A stretch of 64,000 bases of DNA from Arthrobacter sp. SLBN-83 (GTDB taxonomy: Bacteria; Actinomycetota; Actinomycetes; Actinomycetales; Micrococcaceae): the NCBI RefSeq assembly GCF_006715285.1, contig NZ_VFMX01000001.1, forward strand, positions 2,418,001 through 2,482,000. The letters run 5' to 3'. Position numbers and translations under genes: made by a program. Below the pieces are notes generated by a model that was not told the DNA's origin, did not search any database, and saw only the letters and a program-made list of their open reading frames with translations. Shown piece after piece: positions 1 through 7,764 of the stretch (the stretch's first letter is position 1; every line of letters begins with the position of its first letter).

Positions 1-596
1 CCCTACGCCACAACGAAAATTATCTGGAGACCGGCAGGACCCGGCAGAAGTCGCGCACACGCGAAGAGTTGGTGTCCGTCCTCCGGGACCTGCTAAAGGA
101 CGGGCGGGACCCGTCTGTTGCAGAAGTTGCTGCCATAGCCGGCATCTCCCGGACAACTGCCTACCGGTACTTTCCGGACAAGGAAGCCCTGCTGCACGCG
201 GCCCTCCCCGAGACCGGGCTGGGGTCGCTGCTGGGTGATGACCCGCCGTCGGACGTCCGCGCCCGCTTGGAGCGCACGCTGGGCGCGCACTTCGACTTCA
301 TCCGCGCCTGGGAACCGCAGTTGCGGGCATCGCTGCGGCTGTCCTTGACCCCGGGCGCAGCCCGACCCACGCTTCGCGGCGGCCGGGCTGTGGGCTGGTA
401 CCGTGATGCCCTCTCCCCGTTGGAAACCGCAGGCTCCGGGATCGACACCGCCGCCCTGGCTGTCCGGCTTCGGGCGGTTGCCGGCATTGAAGCCTATGTC
501 TGGCTGCGAGATGTGGCAGGTCTCCGGCCGGACCAGGCGTTCGGGGTTATGCGGGCCAACGCCATGGACATTCTTGGCGCGGCGCTCGCTGGCTAA
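1..596 (+). CDS. TetR/AcrR-family transcriptional regulator, 5' end outside the window
   Basis: The frame is open to the left edge, so the gene begins upstream. Reading from base 3 gives a basic lead-in ending RTRQKSRTREEL, then a TetR helix-turn-helix (SVAEVAAIAGISRTTAYRYF, then PDKEALL). Starting at the internal TTG at 69 would cut helix 1 of the DNA-binding domain, so that start is rejected. The remaining 140 or so residues are the helical ligand-binding and dimer domain, too divergent to name a ligand. TetR proteins usually repress a neighbouring or divergent gene; the likely target lies left of the window. Family sure, target unknown. Confidence 0.85.
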   Translation, partial: LRHNENYLETGRTRQKSRTREELVSVLRDLLKDGRDPSVAEVAAIAGISRTTAYRYFPDKEALLHAALPETGLGSLLGDDPPSDVRARLERTLGAHFDFIRAWEPQLRASLRLSLTPGAARPTLRGGRAVGWYRDALSPLETAGSGIDTAALAVRLRAVAGIEAYVWLRDVAGLRPDQAFGVMRANAMDILGAALAG

Positions 597-794
597 GCGC
601 AGGGCTGGTGGCTGCTTCGATATGTGATGGGTAAATCAGGGCAATTTGGATAGAAGTGCAGGTCAGGAGCCTGTTGAACTTTCAAATAACTTGAGCCTTT
701 GTTGACGCTATACACCCTCACTTCCTGAGGTTGGCCCTGCAAAGTGGTCCTCAGTTAGACCACAGCACACCAACCAAGTCTGAGGGGACACATC
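597..794. other. Intergenic region before the SipW-type locus
   Basis: This AT-richer stretch probably holds the promoter of the 795 gene, but no pair of -35 and -10 boxes with normal spacing stands out; TTGACG (681-686) and TATACA (689-694) are too close together. Two small inverted repeats are visible: CCTCA/TGAGG (716-730) and GTGGTC/GACCAC (744-763), just before the GAGGGG ribosome binding site of the next gene. They could be operators or leader hairpins. Confidence 0.35.
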
Positions 795-1346
795 ATGAAG
801 AACAGCACTTTGATCAAGGGAACCGCCGCCATCGCCGTTGGCGCAGCACTGCTGCTGGGCGGCGGGGGCACCCTGGCCAACTGGAACGCGTCAGCTTCCG
901 CCACTCCCGGCACTATCGTTGCGGGTGACCTGAATGTCGAAAACCTCGTGAATGGCACGTGGACTGACCGCAACGGGGCAGTGATCACGAACATTGCCAA
1001 TTACACTGTGGTCCCCGGCGACAAGCTCACATTCACGCAGGATTTGAAAGTGACTTTGCATGGCACCAAAATGGCCGCAAAAATCGAGACGTCGGGTGTG
1101 AACAACCCCACGAACGGCTTCACTGGAACTAACGTGAGCGTGTCCCCTGTGACTCTGAAGGTTGGGACCACAACTCTGGCGAATCCGCTTGGTCCCTCAG
1201 CTGACGCCCAGACCGTCACCGCAAGCGTCACATTCGAATTCAGCGCTACTACGGCTGGGCGGACTGACGTGGGCGCCAGCTACAAGTTCAACACCGTGGG
1301 CTTCACCCTCACTCAGGTGAACTCGCTCAACGACGGTCTCTCCTAG
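795..1346 (+). CDS. Secreted protein with alternate (SipW-dependent) signal peptide
   Basis: This 183-residue protein starts with a short basic end, a hydrophobic run (about residues 9-26) and the GTLANWNASASATPG region typical of the actinobacterial alternate-type signal peptide, which resembles Bacillus TasA. Such proteins are cut by an ER/SipW-type signal peptidase; the matching peptidase is encoded at 2013-2660. The rest is Thr/Ser/Val-rich, probably beta-sheet, with no cysteine and no sortase motif. A GAGGGG ribosome binding site precedes the ATG. It is first in a four-gene run, separated from the next gene by a perfect hairpin, so it is likely the most abundant product. A matrix or surface-fibre role is inferred from TasA. 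Confidence 0.75.
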   Translation: MKNSTLIKGTAAIAVGAALLLGGGGTLANWNASASATPGTIVAGDLNVENLVNGTWTDRNGAVITNIANYTVVPGDKLTFTQDLKVTLHGTKMAAKIETSGVNNPTNGFTGTNVSVSPVTLKVGTTTLANPLGPSADAQTVTASVTFEFSATTAGRTDVGASYKFNTVGFTLTQVNSLNDGLS

Positions 1347-1348
1347 CC

Positions 1349-1381
1349 TGATGCCGGGTGGTTCGTTGCCACCCGGCATCA
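1349..1381 (+). terminator. Perfect 13-bp hairpin between the first two secreted-protein genes
   Basis: TGATGCCGGGTGG (1349-1361) pairs fully with CCACCCGGCATCA (1369-1381) around a 7-base loop. No T tract follows, and the next gene starts only 33 bases on, so it is more likely an attenuator or an mRNA-stabilising 3' structure that sets the ratio of gene one to the downstream genes than a full terminator. Confidence 0.6.
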
Positions 1382-1414
1382 TGCAGCAGAAAAGACTAGG
1401 ACCAGGAGGGGACC

Positions 1415-2023
1415 ATGCGCACCAAGCGCAGACTGCAGGCGGCGGCATTCACCGCGGCGGCAGTGGTCCTGGGCCTGTGCACCGTGCAGGGAACATACGC
1501 GTTGTGGAGTGCCGCAGCCTCGGCTTCCCCGGGGACCATCTCGTCGGCCTCGTTCGATACGACGATGACCGCAGTCAACACCGGCCAAACGACCAACATG
1601 ACCCTCACCAATGGGACGGCGGCTACCCTGACTTTGTCTCCCGCAGGGACACTGGGACCGGGCACCTCGGTCTACGGGGGAGTGGTGGTCACCAACAACA
1701 CCAACGCCGGTGGCCAGTTCAATGCCGCCATCACTGCAAGCCAGCCCACCATCGCGAACGTCAACGGCGGAAGCCTTGCCAGCTACGTCCGCGTCAACGC
1801 AAAGAGTGCCGCCTCCTCCACGGAGTGCAGTACCGCCACCGGCTTCGCACCGATCGGTTCCACGGGGCTCGTTTCGCCCACGGTGGTGAAAGGCGCCTCG
1901 ACCGTCTTCTGCTTCCAGATCGCCCTGGATTCCGCCGCCCCGGCCACAGTGAAAGGACAGGCAGTGAACATCTCGCTCCAACTCACCGCGCGTCAGCTTT
2001 GCGGGGTGCCCAGTGGCTGCTGA
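1415..2023 (+). CDS. Secreted protein with alternate (SipW-dependent) signal peptide
   Basis: A 202-residue protein with N-terminal MRTKRRLQ, a hydrophobic stretch (about 9-27) and the YALWSAAASASPGTISSA processing region, the same signal type as its neighbours. The mature part is Thr/Ala-rich; cysteines occur in the STECST, TVFCFQ and RQLCGVPSGC segments, and disulfide formation outside the cell is plausible. A strong AGGAGGGG site precedes the ATG. The 3' end overlaps the signal peptidase gene by 11 bases, which suggests translational coupling of substrate and peptidase. The function of the mature protein is unknown. Confidence 0.72.
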   Translation: MRTKRRLQAAAFTAAAVVLGLCTVQGTYALWSAAASASPGTISSASFDTTMTAVNTGQTTNMTLTNGTAATLTLSPAGTLGPGTSVYGGVVVTNNTNAGGQFNAAITASQPTIANVNGGSLASYVRVNAKSAASSTECSTATGFAPIGSTGLVSPTVVKGASTVFCFQIALDSAAPATVKGQAVNISLQLTARQLCGVPSGC

Positions 2024-2660
2024 CCTGACCGAACGCCTGCTTGGCCGGCCTGTCAACCCTGCCGAACAGGCTTCCGGAACTGTGGCGACCACCCGCACGG
2101 GTCGACGCACAGGCTATGGTGCCTGGGCCGCCGTCGGACGTTTCGCAAGCATGGCCGCCATGCTGGTGGCCCTGTTTGCTGCCCTGGTCCTCATCGTGGT
2201 GCCGGTGGCCACGGGTTCACAGACCTACACCATCCTCACCAAGTCGATGGCGCAGAAGTACCCGCCCGGCACCTTCATGGTGATGAAGCCCGTACCGTTC
2301 GACGACCTCAAGTACGGCGACGTCATCACGTTCCAGCTCTACTCCGGCCGGCCGGACGTGGAAACGCACCGGATTGTTGGCTTTGGTTCCACCCAGCAGG
2401 GCGAGAAGACGCTGATCACCAAGGGTGACAACAATGGCGCCAACGATGAGAATCCCGTTCGTGCCATCCAGGTCAAGGGCAAGCTATTCTACGCAGTCCC
2501 GTATGTGGGCTTCGTGGCGAACTTCCTGGGGAATTCCGACCGGGGTACGTGGACTGTCCTCGCCGCTGTCGCCCTGATCGGCTACGGAGCCATCACCGTG
2601 TACAAGTCGGTGCGCAAAACCCGGAAACGGGACGACGCCACGGGCGCAGAGGCGGCATAA
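2013..2660 (+). CDS. sipW: Signal peptidase I, SipW/ER type (S26B)
   Basis: A 215-residue membrane peptidase expected to process the three alternate-signal proteins beside it. One hydrophobic segment (about 48-67) precedes the catalytic domain and a second lies near 180-197. Candidate catalytic residues are Ser78 (TKSMAQKYPPG), His119 (ETHRIVG) and Asp139 or Asp145 (TKGDNNGAND). Histidine in place of the bacterial Ser/Lys lysine marks the ER/archaeal/SipW subclass. The GTG start lies inside the preceding gene (11-base overlap) and the stop abuts the next GTG, so the peptidase is embedded between substrates in one operon. The symbol is by class similarity to Bacillus SipW. Confidence 0.85.
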   Translation: MAADLTERLLGRPVNPAEQASGTVATTRTGRRTGYGAWAAVGRFASMAAMLVALFAALVLIVVPVATGSQTYTILTKSMAQKYPPGTFMVMKPVPFDDLKYGDVITFQLYSGRPDVETHRIVGFGSTQQGEKTLITKGDNNGANDENPVRAIQVKGKLFYAVPYVGFVANFLGNSDRGTWTVLAAVALIGYGAITVYKSVRKTRKRDDATGAEAA

Positions 2661-3149
2661 GTGGCACGGTTCCGGGAGATACCTGGTGCGGCGCTCGCCG
2701 TCGGGGCCTTCGTGCTCACGGTGCTCCTGGGCGTTGGCGGGGCATCGGCGTCGGCCCTTTGGCAACAAAGCGCGACGGCGACCATGACGGTCACAGCGTC
2801 CGGCACCTGGTCTGCGCCTGTGTTTCCGACGCCCGTTTGCAGCAACGTGGACACCGCGAACAAGTACGTTTCGGTGGCGTACTCGGGCTTCTCAGAGGCC
2901 CCGGCAAAACTCACTTTCTCGGCCGCAGGAACCAATGGGATCTACGGCACGAGCACAGACATGGCCGGCCCCTTCGGCACTTCCGGGAGTGTGTCGATCT
3001 GGGGCGATTCCACCATTTTCAGCCAGGTCAGCACCACGCCGGCCACCATCAAGATAGTGGCCACCTTCTCCAGCGGCCTGCAGTCCACCGCGACCGTGAA
3101 AGTGAACCTGGAAATAGGTACCGGAAACAAAAAGATCTACTGCGCCTGA
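2661..3149 (+). CDS. Third secreted protein of the SipW locus
   Basis: A 162-residue protein whose GTG start directly follows the peptidase TAA. The N-terminus (about residues 8-34, ending SASALWQQSATATMTV) has the alternate-signal layout of a hydrophobic run followed by a Trp and an Ala/Ser/Thr-rich cleavage region. The mature part is Ser/Thr-rich and has two cysteines, one in PVCSNVD and one in the C-terminal KIYCA, which could form a disulfide. No domain is recognised. Position at the end of the operon, before a strong terminator, suggests a minor component of the same secreted structure. Confidence 0.68.
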   Translation: MARFREIPGAALAVGAFVLTVLLGVGGASASALWQQSATATMTVTASGTWSAPVFPTPVCSNVDTANKYVSVAYSGFSEAPAKLTFSAAGTNGIYGTSTDMAGPFGTSGSVSIWGDSTIFSQVSTTPATIKIVATFSSGLQSTATVKVNLEIGTGNKKIYCA

Positions 3150-3161
3150 CCGATCGAATGC

Positions 3162-3236
3162 CCAGCTCGGCGGAAGAAGGTGCCGCTGCAACACCCCCAA
3201 CGCAGCGGCGCCGCCTCCCGCCGAGCTGGCTTTTTT
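3162..3236 (+). terminator. Rho-independent terminator of the SipW operon
   Basis: CCAGCTCGGCGG (3162-3173) pairs with CCGCCGAGCTGG (3218-3229), and a second stem, GCCGCTGC/GCAGCGGC (3182-3189 with 3202-3209), is nested inside. A run of six T follows at 3231-3236. This is a clear intrinsic terminator with an unusual two-tier stem. Confidence 0.85.
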
Positions 3237-3503
3237 ATCCGTGCGTTCCGTGCGACGCGCATGTTCATTTCCGATGCGCGTCTGCACCTGCGCTCCCGAT
3301 ATTTGGGCCGCGCTGGGGAAGATGCATCTCGAGGATGGAGAGGCTTGTCGAGAAGGAATATGCGCGTCGGAGGTGACTGCCGGCGTCGAAGGGAACAGCG
3401 GGACCGAAAGCCGTGGGTGCGGAAGGTGCGGCTTCCCCGGAGGGTGCGTTCCGCCGTCGAACGTTCCCTCCGTGTCAGCCGGCTCGCAGGTGATGGTCGT
3501 CCG
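3237..3503. other. Intergenic region without a convincing gene
   Basis: Open frames run through this stretch, including an in-frame upstream extension of the VOC gene, but their products are Arg-rich with no family resemblance and typical of chance reading of GC-rich DNA. No repeat or RNA gene was recognised. Confidence 0.5.
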
Positions 3504-3509
3504 TACACT
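3504..3509 (+). promoter_or_regulatory. Candidate -10 box of a leaderless transcript
   Basis: TACACT lies six bases before the ATG at 3516 and no ribosome binding site is present between them, the layout of leaderless actinobacterial mRNAs. No clear -35 box was found. Confidence 0.45.
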
Positions 3510-3515
3510 GGCACC

Positions 3516-3899
3516 ATGTCATGCCGTATCAGTGAACTTGTCCTGAACTGCGCCGATCCCGAACTGCTCGCAAAGTTCTGGAGCGAGGTGCTTGGTTATG
3601 TGGAAATTGACCGGGAGGACGGTGCGATGGAGATCGGGCCGCCGGATGCCGGGTTCGGGGGAGCACAGCCGACGATCTTCCTCAGTCCCAGCACCAATCC
3701 CCGCGCGGGGAGGCTTCCGCTGCACATAGACGTCAACCCGGTGGACCGGGACCAGGACGCCGAGCTGGAACGCCTGCTGGCGCTCGGTGCGCGGCCGGCG
3801 GATGTGGGGCAGACCGGCCAGGAACAGTGGCACGTCCTGCAGGATCCTGAAGGAAACGAGTTCTGCCTGCTGCGCAAGCGGCTCGAGCCCTTGGACTAA
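3516..3899 (+). CDS. VOC-superfamily (glyoxalase-like) protein
   Basis: The 127-residue protein begins MSCRISELVLNCADPELLAKFWSEVLGY, the standard opening of a vicinal-oxygen-chelate fold, and ends with the HVLQDPEGNEFCLL strand typical of glyoxalase/bleomycin-resistance proteins. Length fits a single two-module VOC domain. The ATG was chosen because the family motif begins there, although the frame stays open upstream. Metal-dependent chemistry on a small molecule, or drug binding, is the family range; no substrate can be assigned. It stands alone between two hairpins. Confidence 0.8.
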   Translation: MSCRISELVLNCADPELLAKFWSEVLGYVEIDREDGAMEIGPPDAGFGGAQPTIFLSPSTNPRAGRLPLHIDVNPVDRDQDAELERLLALGARPADVGQTGQEQWHVLQDPEGNEFCLLRKRLEPLD

Positions 3900-3934
3900 G
3901 AATCCGGGGAAGCGTCCGTCCGGGAGGGTGGGGA

Positions 3935-3973
3935 GTGCCTGGCGGCGCTTACTTCAAAACGCCGCCCAGGCAC
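3935..3973 (+). terminator. Hairpin downstream of the VOC gene
   Basis: GTGCCTGGCGGCG (3935-3947) pairs with CGCCGCCCAGGCAC (3960-3973) with one bulged base. There is no T tract, so termination strength is uncertain; it may act in either direction. Confidence 0.55.
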
Positions 3974-4213
3974 CTGTAACTATTCACCGCACCGCTCAAG
4001 CTAAGGACCGCAAATTCCTCAAGGTTTAATCAAGACCTCCCCACAAAACCCTGTTTCGTGCTACTGCCATGCCCGAGGGTGAATCTTCAGGCCCGGAAGC
4101 CTTTCCTGCCGCACCAGTCCGGCATAGGGTTCTAGGACAGCCAGGTATCAAGCAGCAGGTGAACGGGCCGCACGATGTCCTGCACCATGGGCAGGGGCTG
4201 GAAGAGGCGCACC
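3974..4213. other. Intergenic stretch, no gene seen
   Basis: Together with the preceding hairpin this forms a gap of about 310 bases. I see no RNA gene, repeat or credible small ORF. The promoter of the acyltransferase gene must lie here, but no consensus boxes are clear. Confidence 0.4.
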
Positions 4214-4852
4214 TTGAGCGAGTTGATGTTACTGGCCATGAGCGGGTTGGCGCGGGAAGTCCTCGCGGCGGTCCGGAGCAGTGGGGAATACGACGTGCTG
4301 GGAATCCTGGATGACGACCCCGACCTGCTGGGCACCTCCATCGACGGCACCGTGGTGATGGGCGCAACCACCGATGCCCCCGCGTTCAGGCGGGCGCTGT
4401 TCACCGTATGCCTTCCCGGCAGCCGTGAGCGGGAGGCGCTCGTCGAGAGGCTGTCCCTCCTTGGCCTGGACGAAGACCGGTACGCCTCGGTGGTGGACCC
4501 TGGCGTCCGCGTCCCCCGGGACTCCCGGATTGGCCCCGGCAGCATTGTGATGCGCAACGCCACCATCGCGCCCCAGGCCAGCATTGGCTCCCATGCGCTC
4601 TTGAAGCCCCAGGTCAACGTGGGCTGCAGCGTCCGCGTAGGGGACTTTGCTACGCTGTCCCCCCGAGCGTCGGTGGGGGAGGGTGCCCGCATCGGCCGGG
4701 CGGCAGAACTGGGCATGAGCGCAGGCGTTGGCAATGGGCTCAGCGTAGGGGACTATTCGCAAATTGAACTGGGCTCTGCCGTGCTGCAGCATGTGCCCGA
4801 GAGCGAAACCTGGGCGGGGGTGCCGGCGCAGGCACGGGGTCCCCGCGCCTGA
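4214..4852 (+). CDS. NeuD-like sugar O-acyltransferase (left-handed beta-helix)
   Basis: The protein opens with a small nucleotide-binding-like domain (LMLLAMSGLAREVLAAV, then YDVLGILDDDP) and continues into hexapeptide repeats of the LbetaH fold (DSRIGPGSIV, NATIAPQASIG, VGDFATLSP), ending in ETWAGVPAQ, as in NeuD/PglD acetyltransferases. These transfer an acetyl group to sugar hydroxyl or amino groups of surface glycans. The TTG at 4214 was chosen because GAAGAGG lies six bases upstream; ATG at 4226 is the main alternative. No glycan cluster is next to it, so the substrate is open. The usual GxxG start of the first domain is partly replaced by AMSG. Confidence 0.7.
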   Translation: MSELMLLAMSGLAREVLAAVRSSGEYDVLGILDDDPDLLGTSIDGTVVMGATTDAPAFRRALFTVCLPGSREREALVERLSLLGLDEDRYASVVDPGVRVPRDSRIGPGSIVMRNATIAPQASIGSHALLKPQVNVGCSVRVGDFATLSPRASVGEGARIGRAAELGMSAGVGNGLSVGDYSQIELGSAVLQHVPESETWAGVPAQARGPRA

Positions 4853-5022
4853 CTGGAAAACCACCAGGAACGGGAAACCCCTAAGCCCCGCCCGGCACCC
4901 CGGGGCGTGGACCCGCACGCCCCTCAGCAGGGCCCGCACCCCTTATGGCGCAGGCACAAAGAGGGCTAAGTTGTAGCTACCGATGACGGTTCCATCACCG
5001 CCAATCGCTACGGGGGATTTAC

Positions 5023-5340
5023 ATGGAGCTTTTCAGCGACAAACCTGCACTCGCTGCCGCGGCCCTTACCAGGCTGGTGGCTGCCGACGCCAAAGCAAAG
5101 GGCCGGCCGGCCGGCAGCCTCCAGGCCTTCCTGAGCGACCTGGTGGTGCGCAACGGTCCCAGCATTGTCGAGCAACTGGCCATCGAGCTTGCCCGCCAGC
5201 ACCTGGCCACGCTGGAGAAGTTGGCTAAGGCGACCGGCCGCCCCGCGGCCAGATACCTAGACGACATCGAACTGGCTGCCGCCATGGATGAGAGCATGGG
5301 ACGCGATGCCAAGGACCTTGGTGACACCAATAACATGTGA
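5023..5340 (+). CDS. Uncharacterised 105-residue protein
   Basis: I do not recognise a family. The protein is Ala/Leu-rich and predicted helical, with a central segment resembling a helical bundle (SLQAFLSDLVVRNGPSIVEQ, then LAIELARQHLATLEKLAKAT) and a polar C-terminal tail. There is no signal peptide, membrane segment or metal motif. GGGGG is present 12 bases before the ATG, with TTTACATGG at the start. It lies alone between the acyltransferase and the hydrolase genes on the same strand. Codon use looks like its neighbours, so it is probably a real gene. Confidence 0.6.
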   Translation: MELFSDKPALAAAALTRLVAADAKAKGRPAGSLQAFLSDLVVRNGPSIVEQLAIELARQHLATLEKLAKATGRPAARYLDDIELAAAMDESMGRDAKDLGDTNNM

Positions 5341-5424
5341 TTTTGACCTGGACGAAACATAGCAGTGCCCCTGCTCGAATACCCTTAATGCAGGACAAAA
5401 TTCAGGGAAGGGCAGCAGCGCCAC

Positions 5425-6264
5425 ATGGAAACCACGGACGCGGTCGTAAAGCCTGTCATCGGGCTCAGCACCTACCTCGAGCAGGCAGGAACTGCCGGCT
5501 GTGGTGACGTCAGTGCAGCCTTCCTTCCGGAGACATACCTTGCCCCCATCATCGCCGCCGGCGGCATCCCCGCGCTCCTTCCGCCGCAGCCCGTTTCGGC
5601 CGGTGTCATCGAAGTGCTGGTCAGCCGGCTGGACGGCCTGCTCATCCCCGGCGGATGGGACGTTGACCCTGCACTCTACGGCCAGGAGCCCCACCCGAGC
5701 ACCGACCAGCCGCGCCCCGAACGCGACGCCTGGGAACAGGCGCTGATCCGCGAAGCCATCCGCCAGGACGTCCCGCTGCTGTGCATCTGCCGTGGCGAGC
5801 AGCTGCTCAACGTCACCCTCGGAGGTACCCTGCATCAGCACCTGCCCGACGTTGTGGGGCACAGTTCCCACCAGTTGGGTGGTTTCCAGTACAACCGGAT
5901 CCCCGTGGAGGTGCGGGCCGGGTCGCAGCTCGCACAGCTGATCGGTTCCGACGTCCAGATGGTTCCCGTGGCCCACCACCAGGCCGTGGACAAGCTGGGC
6001 GAGGGCCTGGTGGCGTGCGCCTGGACGGAGGAGCAGGTGGTCGAAGCGATTGAATATCCTGCCGCCACCTTCACCATGGGTATCCAGTGGCACCCCGAGG
6101 AGCTCTCCGAGGATTACGGGCTCTTCCAGGGGTTTGTTGAAGCAGCACGGGCTAAGTGCCTTTCCCGCCTGCGCCCGGCAACGCCGTCGGCCGCTACGGA
6201 CGCGCCCGCCTCTTTCCTGCCCGGTTCCGCGCCGGCAATGTCAGTCAACCCCGAAGCCTTCTGA
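5425..6264 (+). CDS. Gamma-glutamyl hydrolase, PuuD-like class I amidotransferase fold
   Basis: A 279-residue protein of the peptidase C26 family. The nucleophile is Cys122 in CICRGEQLLNV and the His223/Glu225 pair lies in GIQWHPEEL; the GGWDVDP loop fits the family. PuuD splits gamma-glutamyl-GABA to glutamate and GABA in putrescine breakdown; other members act on further gamma-glutamyl amides. It is single-copy here and lies just upstream of a GCS2-type ligase operon that could make gamma-glutamyl bonds, and the window also encodes GABA catabolism (61063-63949). It is separated from the operon by 222 bases and a palindrome, so it is probably a distinct transcription unit. Confidence 0.82.
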   Translation: METTDAVVKPVIGLSTYLEQAGTAGCGDVSAAFLPETYLAPIIAAGGIPALLPPQPVSAGVIEVLVSRLDGLLIPGGWDVDPALYGQEPHPSTDQPRPERDAWEQALIREAIRQDVPLLCICRGEQLLNVTLGGTLHQHLPDVVGHSSHQLGGFQYNRIPVEVRAGSQLAQLIGSDVQMVPVAHHQAVDKLGEGLVACAWTEEQVVEAIEYPAATFTMGIQWHPEELSEDYGLFQGFVEAARAKCLSRLRPATPSAATDAPASFLPGSAPAMSVNPEAF

Positions 6265-6335
6265 CCTGCGGATACACGCGAAACCAAGGTCTCCCGGGGC
6301 TGGCTGCTGCCCCGGTCATCCTTGCGGTTAAGAAA

Positions 6336-6347
6336 TAAGCATGCTTA
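6336..6347. promoter_or_regulatory. Palindrome TAAGCATGCTTA, candidate operator
   Basis: A perfect 12-bp palindrome in an AT-rich pocket, followed by CTATGTGG, 139 bases before the ligase ATG. Close relatives occur at 18882-18895, upstream of the NRAMP-type transporter and the second PLP enzyme, and at 54786-54797, beside the DUF1206 locus. No other copy was found in the window. Confidence 0.6.
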
Positions 6348-6486
6348 CTATGTGGAAGTAAGGTGAAGCAAGCGCCTGACGGTTGTTGGACCTTGGGAGC
6401 ATTGTGGCTGATCTTATCCGTAATGGCTTTGCACCTGCAGTGGGGTGGGTGCAGGTGGCGAAGTCGCGCTGCGTTGGGAGTGCGCG

Positions 6487-7746
6487 ATGACGCGAAGAGT
6501 GGGTGTTGAAGAAGAATTCCTGATCGTCGACCCCGCGGCTGGTCATCCAGTGGCGCTGGGCGAGGTCCTGCAACGGGTCGCGGAATTCCCGAACCTCAGC
6601 AGCGAGATGAAGCAGGAACAGATTGAGACCTGCACGCTGCCGCGGCTGGCCCTAGCGGACATCGCCCAGGACATCACGGCAGGACGCCGGAATGCAGACG
6701 CCCTGGCCCGCCTGGCCGGGGCAAGGGCTGCCGCGCTGGCCACATCCCCGCTGCCCGTGGACTCGACTGTGGCCCCCGGTGAACGGTGCGGGCGGCTCAT
6801 GGAACGGTACGGGCTGACCGCGGTGGAGCAGCTGACCTGCGGCTGCCACGTGCACGTGGAGATCGAGTCGGACGAGGAAGGCGCGGCCATCCTGGACCGA
6901 ATCCGCATCTGGCTGCCGGTCCTGCAGGCCATCGCCTCCAACTCCCCCTTCTGGAACGGCGCCGACTCTGGCTTCGCCGGCTACCGCTCACAGGCATGGA
7001 ACCGCTGGCCCACTACCGGCCCCAACGAAATCTTCGGGTCCGCCGCCGCCTACCATTCGCATGTCCGGCAAATCCTTGGCTCCGGGGTCCCACTGGACAG
7101 AGCAAGCCTTTACTTCGACGCCCGCCTCAGCGACCATCATCCGACGGTGGAGGTCCGGGTGGCCGATGTCTGCCTGTTTGCCGATGACGCCGTTTTGATG
7201 GCGGCGCTGGTCCGGGCACTCGCGGAAACGGCGGCCAGGCAGTGGTGCGAGGGCGTGTCCCCGGTCCCGGTGCCTACGGCCCAGCTGCGCCTTGCCTCCT
7301 GGCAGGCCAGCCGGTTTGGACTCGAAAGCAACCTGATTGATCCCATGGCAGGGGAGCCGCGGCCGGCGTCGGACGTACTGGCGGCCCTGCTGCATCACGT
7401 CCGGCCAGTGCTGGTGGAACAGGACGAACTCGAAACAGTGGAATTGCTGCTGTTCCAAGTGATGGCCAGGGGAACGGGAGCTGTGGCGCAACGCAGGGCG
7501 TTCGCCTACGCCGGCGGTCTTCCGGGAATGGTCGCCCAGGCCATTGAGACCACGGCCCTGCCCGCCAGCGCCGTCCGCGGGCGCCACGACCACGTCCTGG
7601 AGCCGGACCAGACGGCCGGCAGCACCCCGGCTTCCGTGAAAGACCCGGCAGCCAGGCCTGCTTCCGGCCCGGCTACCGGACCCGTGTGTGGTCAGCCTCC
7701 GGAACACGGAACCGGGACCGCACTGCTGGACAACCAGACCCTTTAA
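6487..7746 (+). CDS. GCS2-type carboxylate-amine ligase (glutamate-cysteine ligase family 2)
   Basis: The 419-residue protein begins MTRRVGVEEEFLIVDP and carries the family blocks GCHVHVEI, NSPFWNGADSGFAGYRSQAW and HHPTVEVRVADVCLF, typical of YbdK-type ATP-dependent ligases. Family members join the gamma-carboxyl of glutamate, or a similar acid, to an amine. ATG 6487 begins the family motif and has GGGAG upstream; the open frame before it is ignored. A C-terminal tail of about 45 Pro/Ala/Thr-rich residues exceeds the usual 370-380. It is the first gene of a tight operon with a PLP enzyme, an amidotransferase and a peptidase. The operon suggests a product other than glutathione or mycothiol, but the substrate is unknown. 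Confidence 0.82.
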   Translation: MTRRVGVEEEFLIVDPAAGHPVALGEVLQRVAEFPNLSSEMKQEQIETCTLPRLALADIAQDITAGRRNADALARLAGARAAALATSPLPVDSTVAPGERCGRLMERYGLTAVEQLTCGCHVHVEIESDEEGAAILDRIRIWLPVLQAIASNSPFWNGADSGFAGYRSQAWNRWPTTGPNEIFGSAAAYHSHVRQILGSGVPLDRASLYFDARLSDHHPTVEVRVADVCLFADDAVLMAALVRALAETAARQWCEGVSPVPVPTAQLRLASWQASRFGLESNLIDPMAGEPRPASDVLAALLHHVRPVLVEQDELETVELLLFQVMARGTGAVAQRRAFAYAGGLPGMVAQAIETTALPASAVRGRHDHVLEPDQTAGSTPASVKDPAARPASGPATGPVCGQPPEHGTGTALLDNQTL

Positions 7747-7764
7747 CCGACGCAGGAGGTCCCC

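Noticed and set aside
3180..3515. N-terminal extension of the VOC protein
   Set aside because: Arg-rich with no VOC features, and it starts inside the terminator of the preceding operon.
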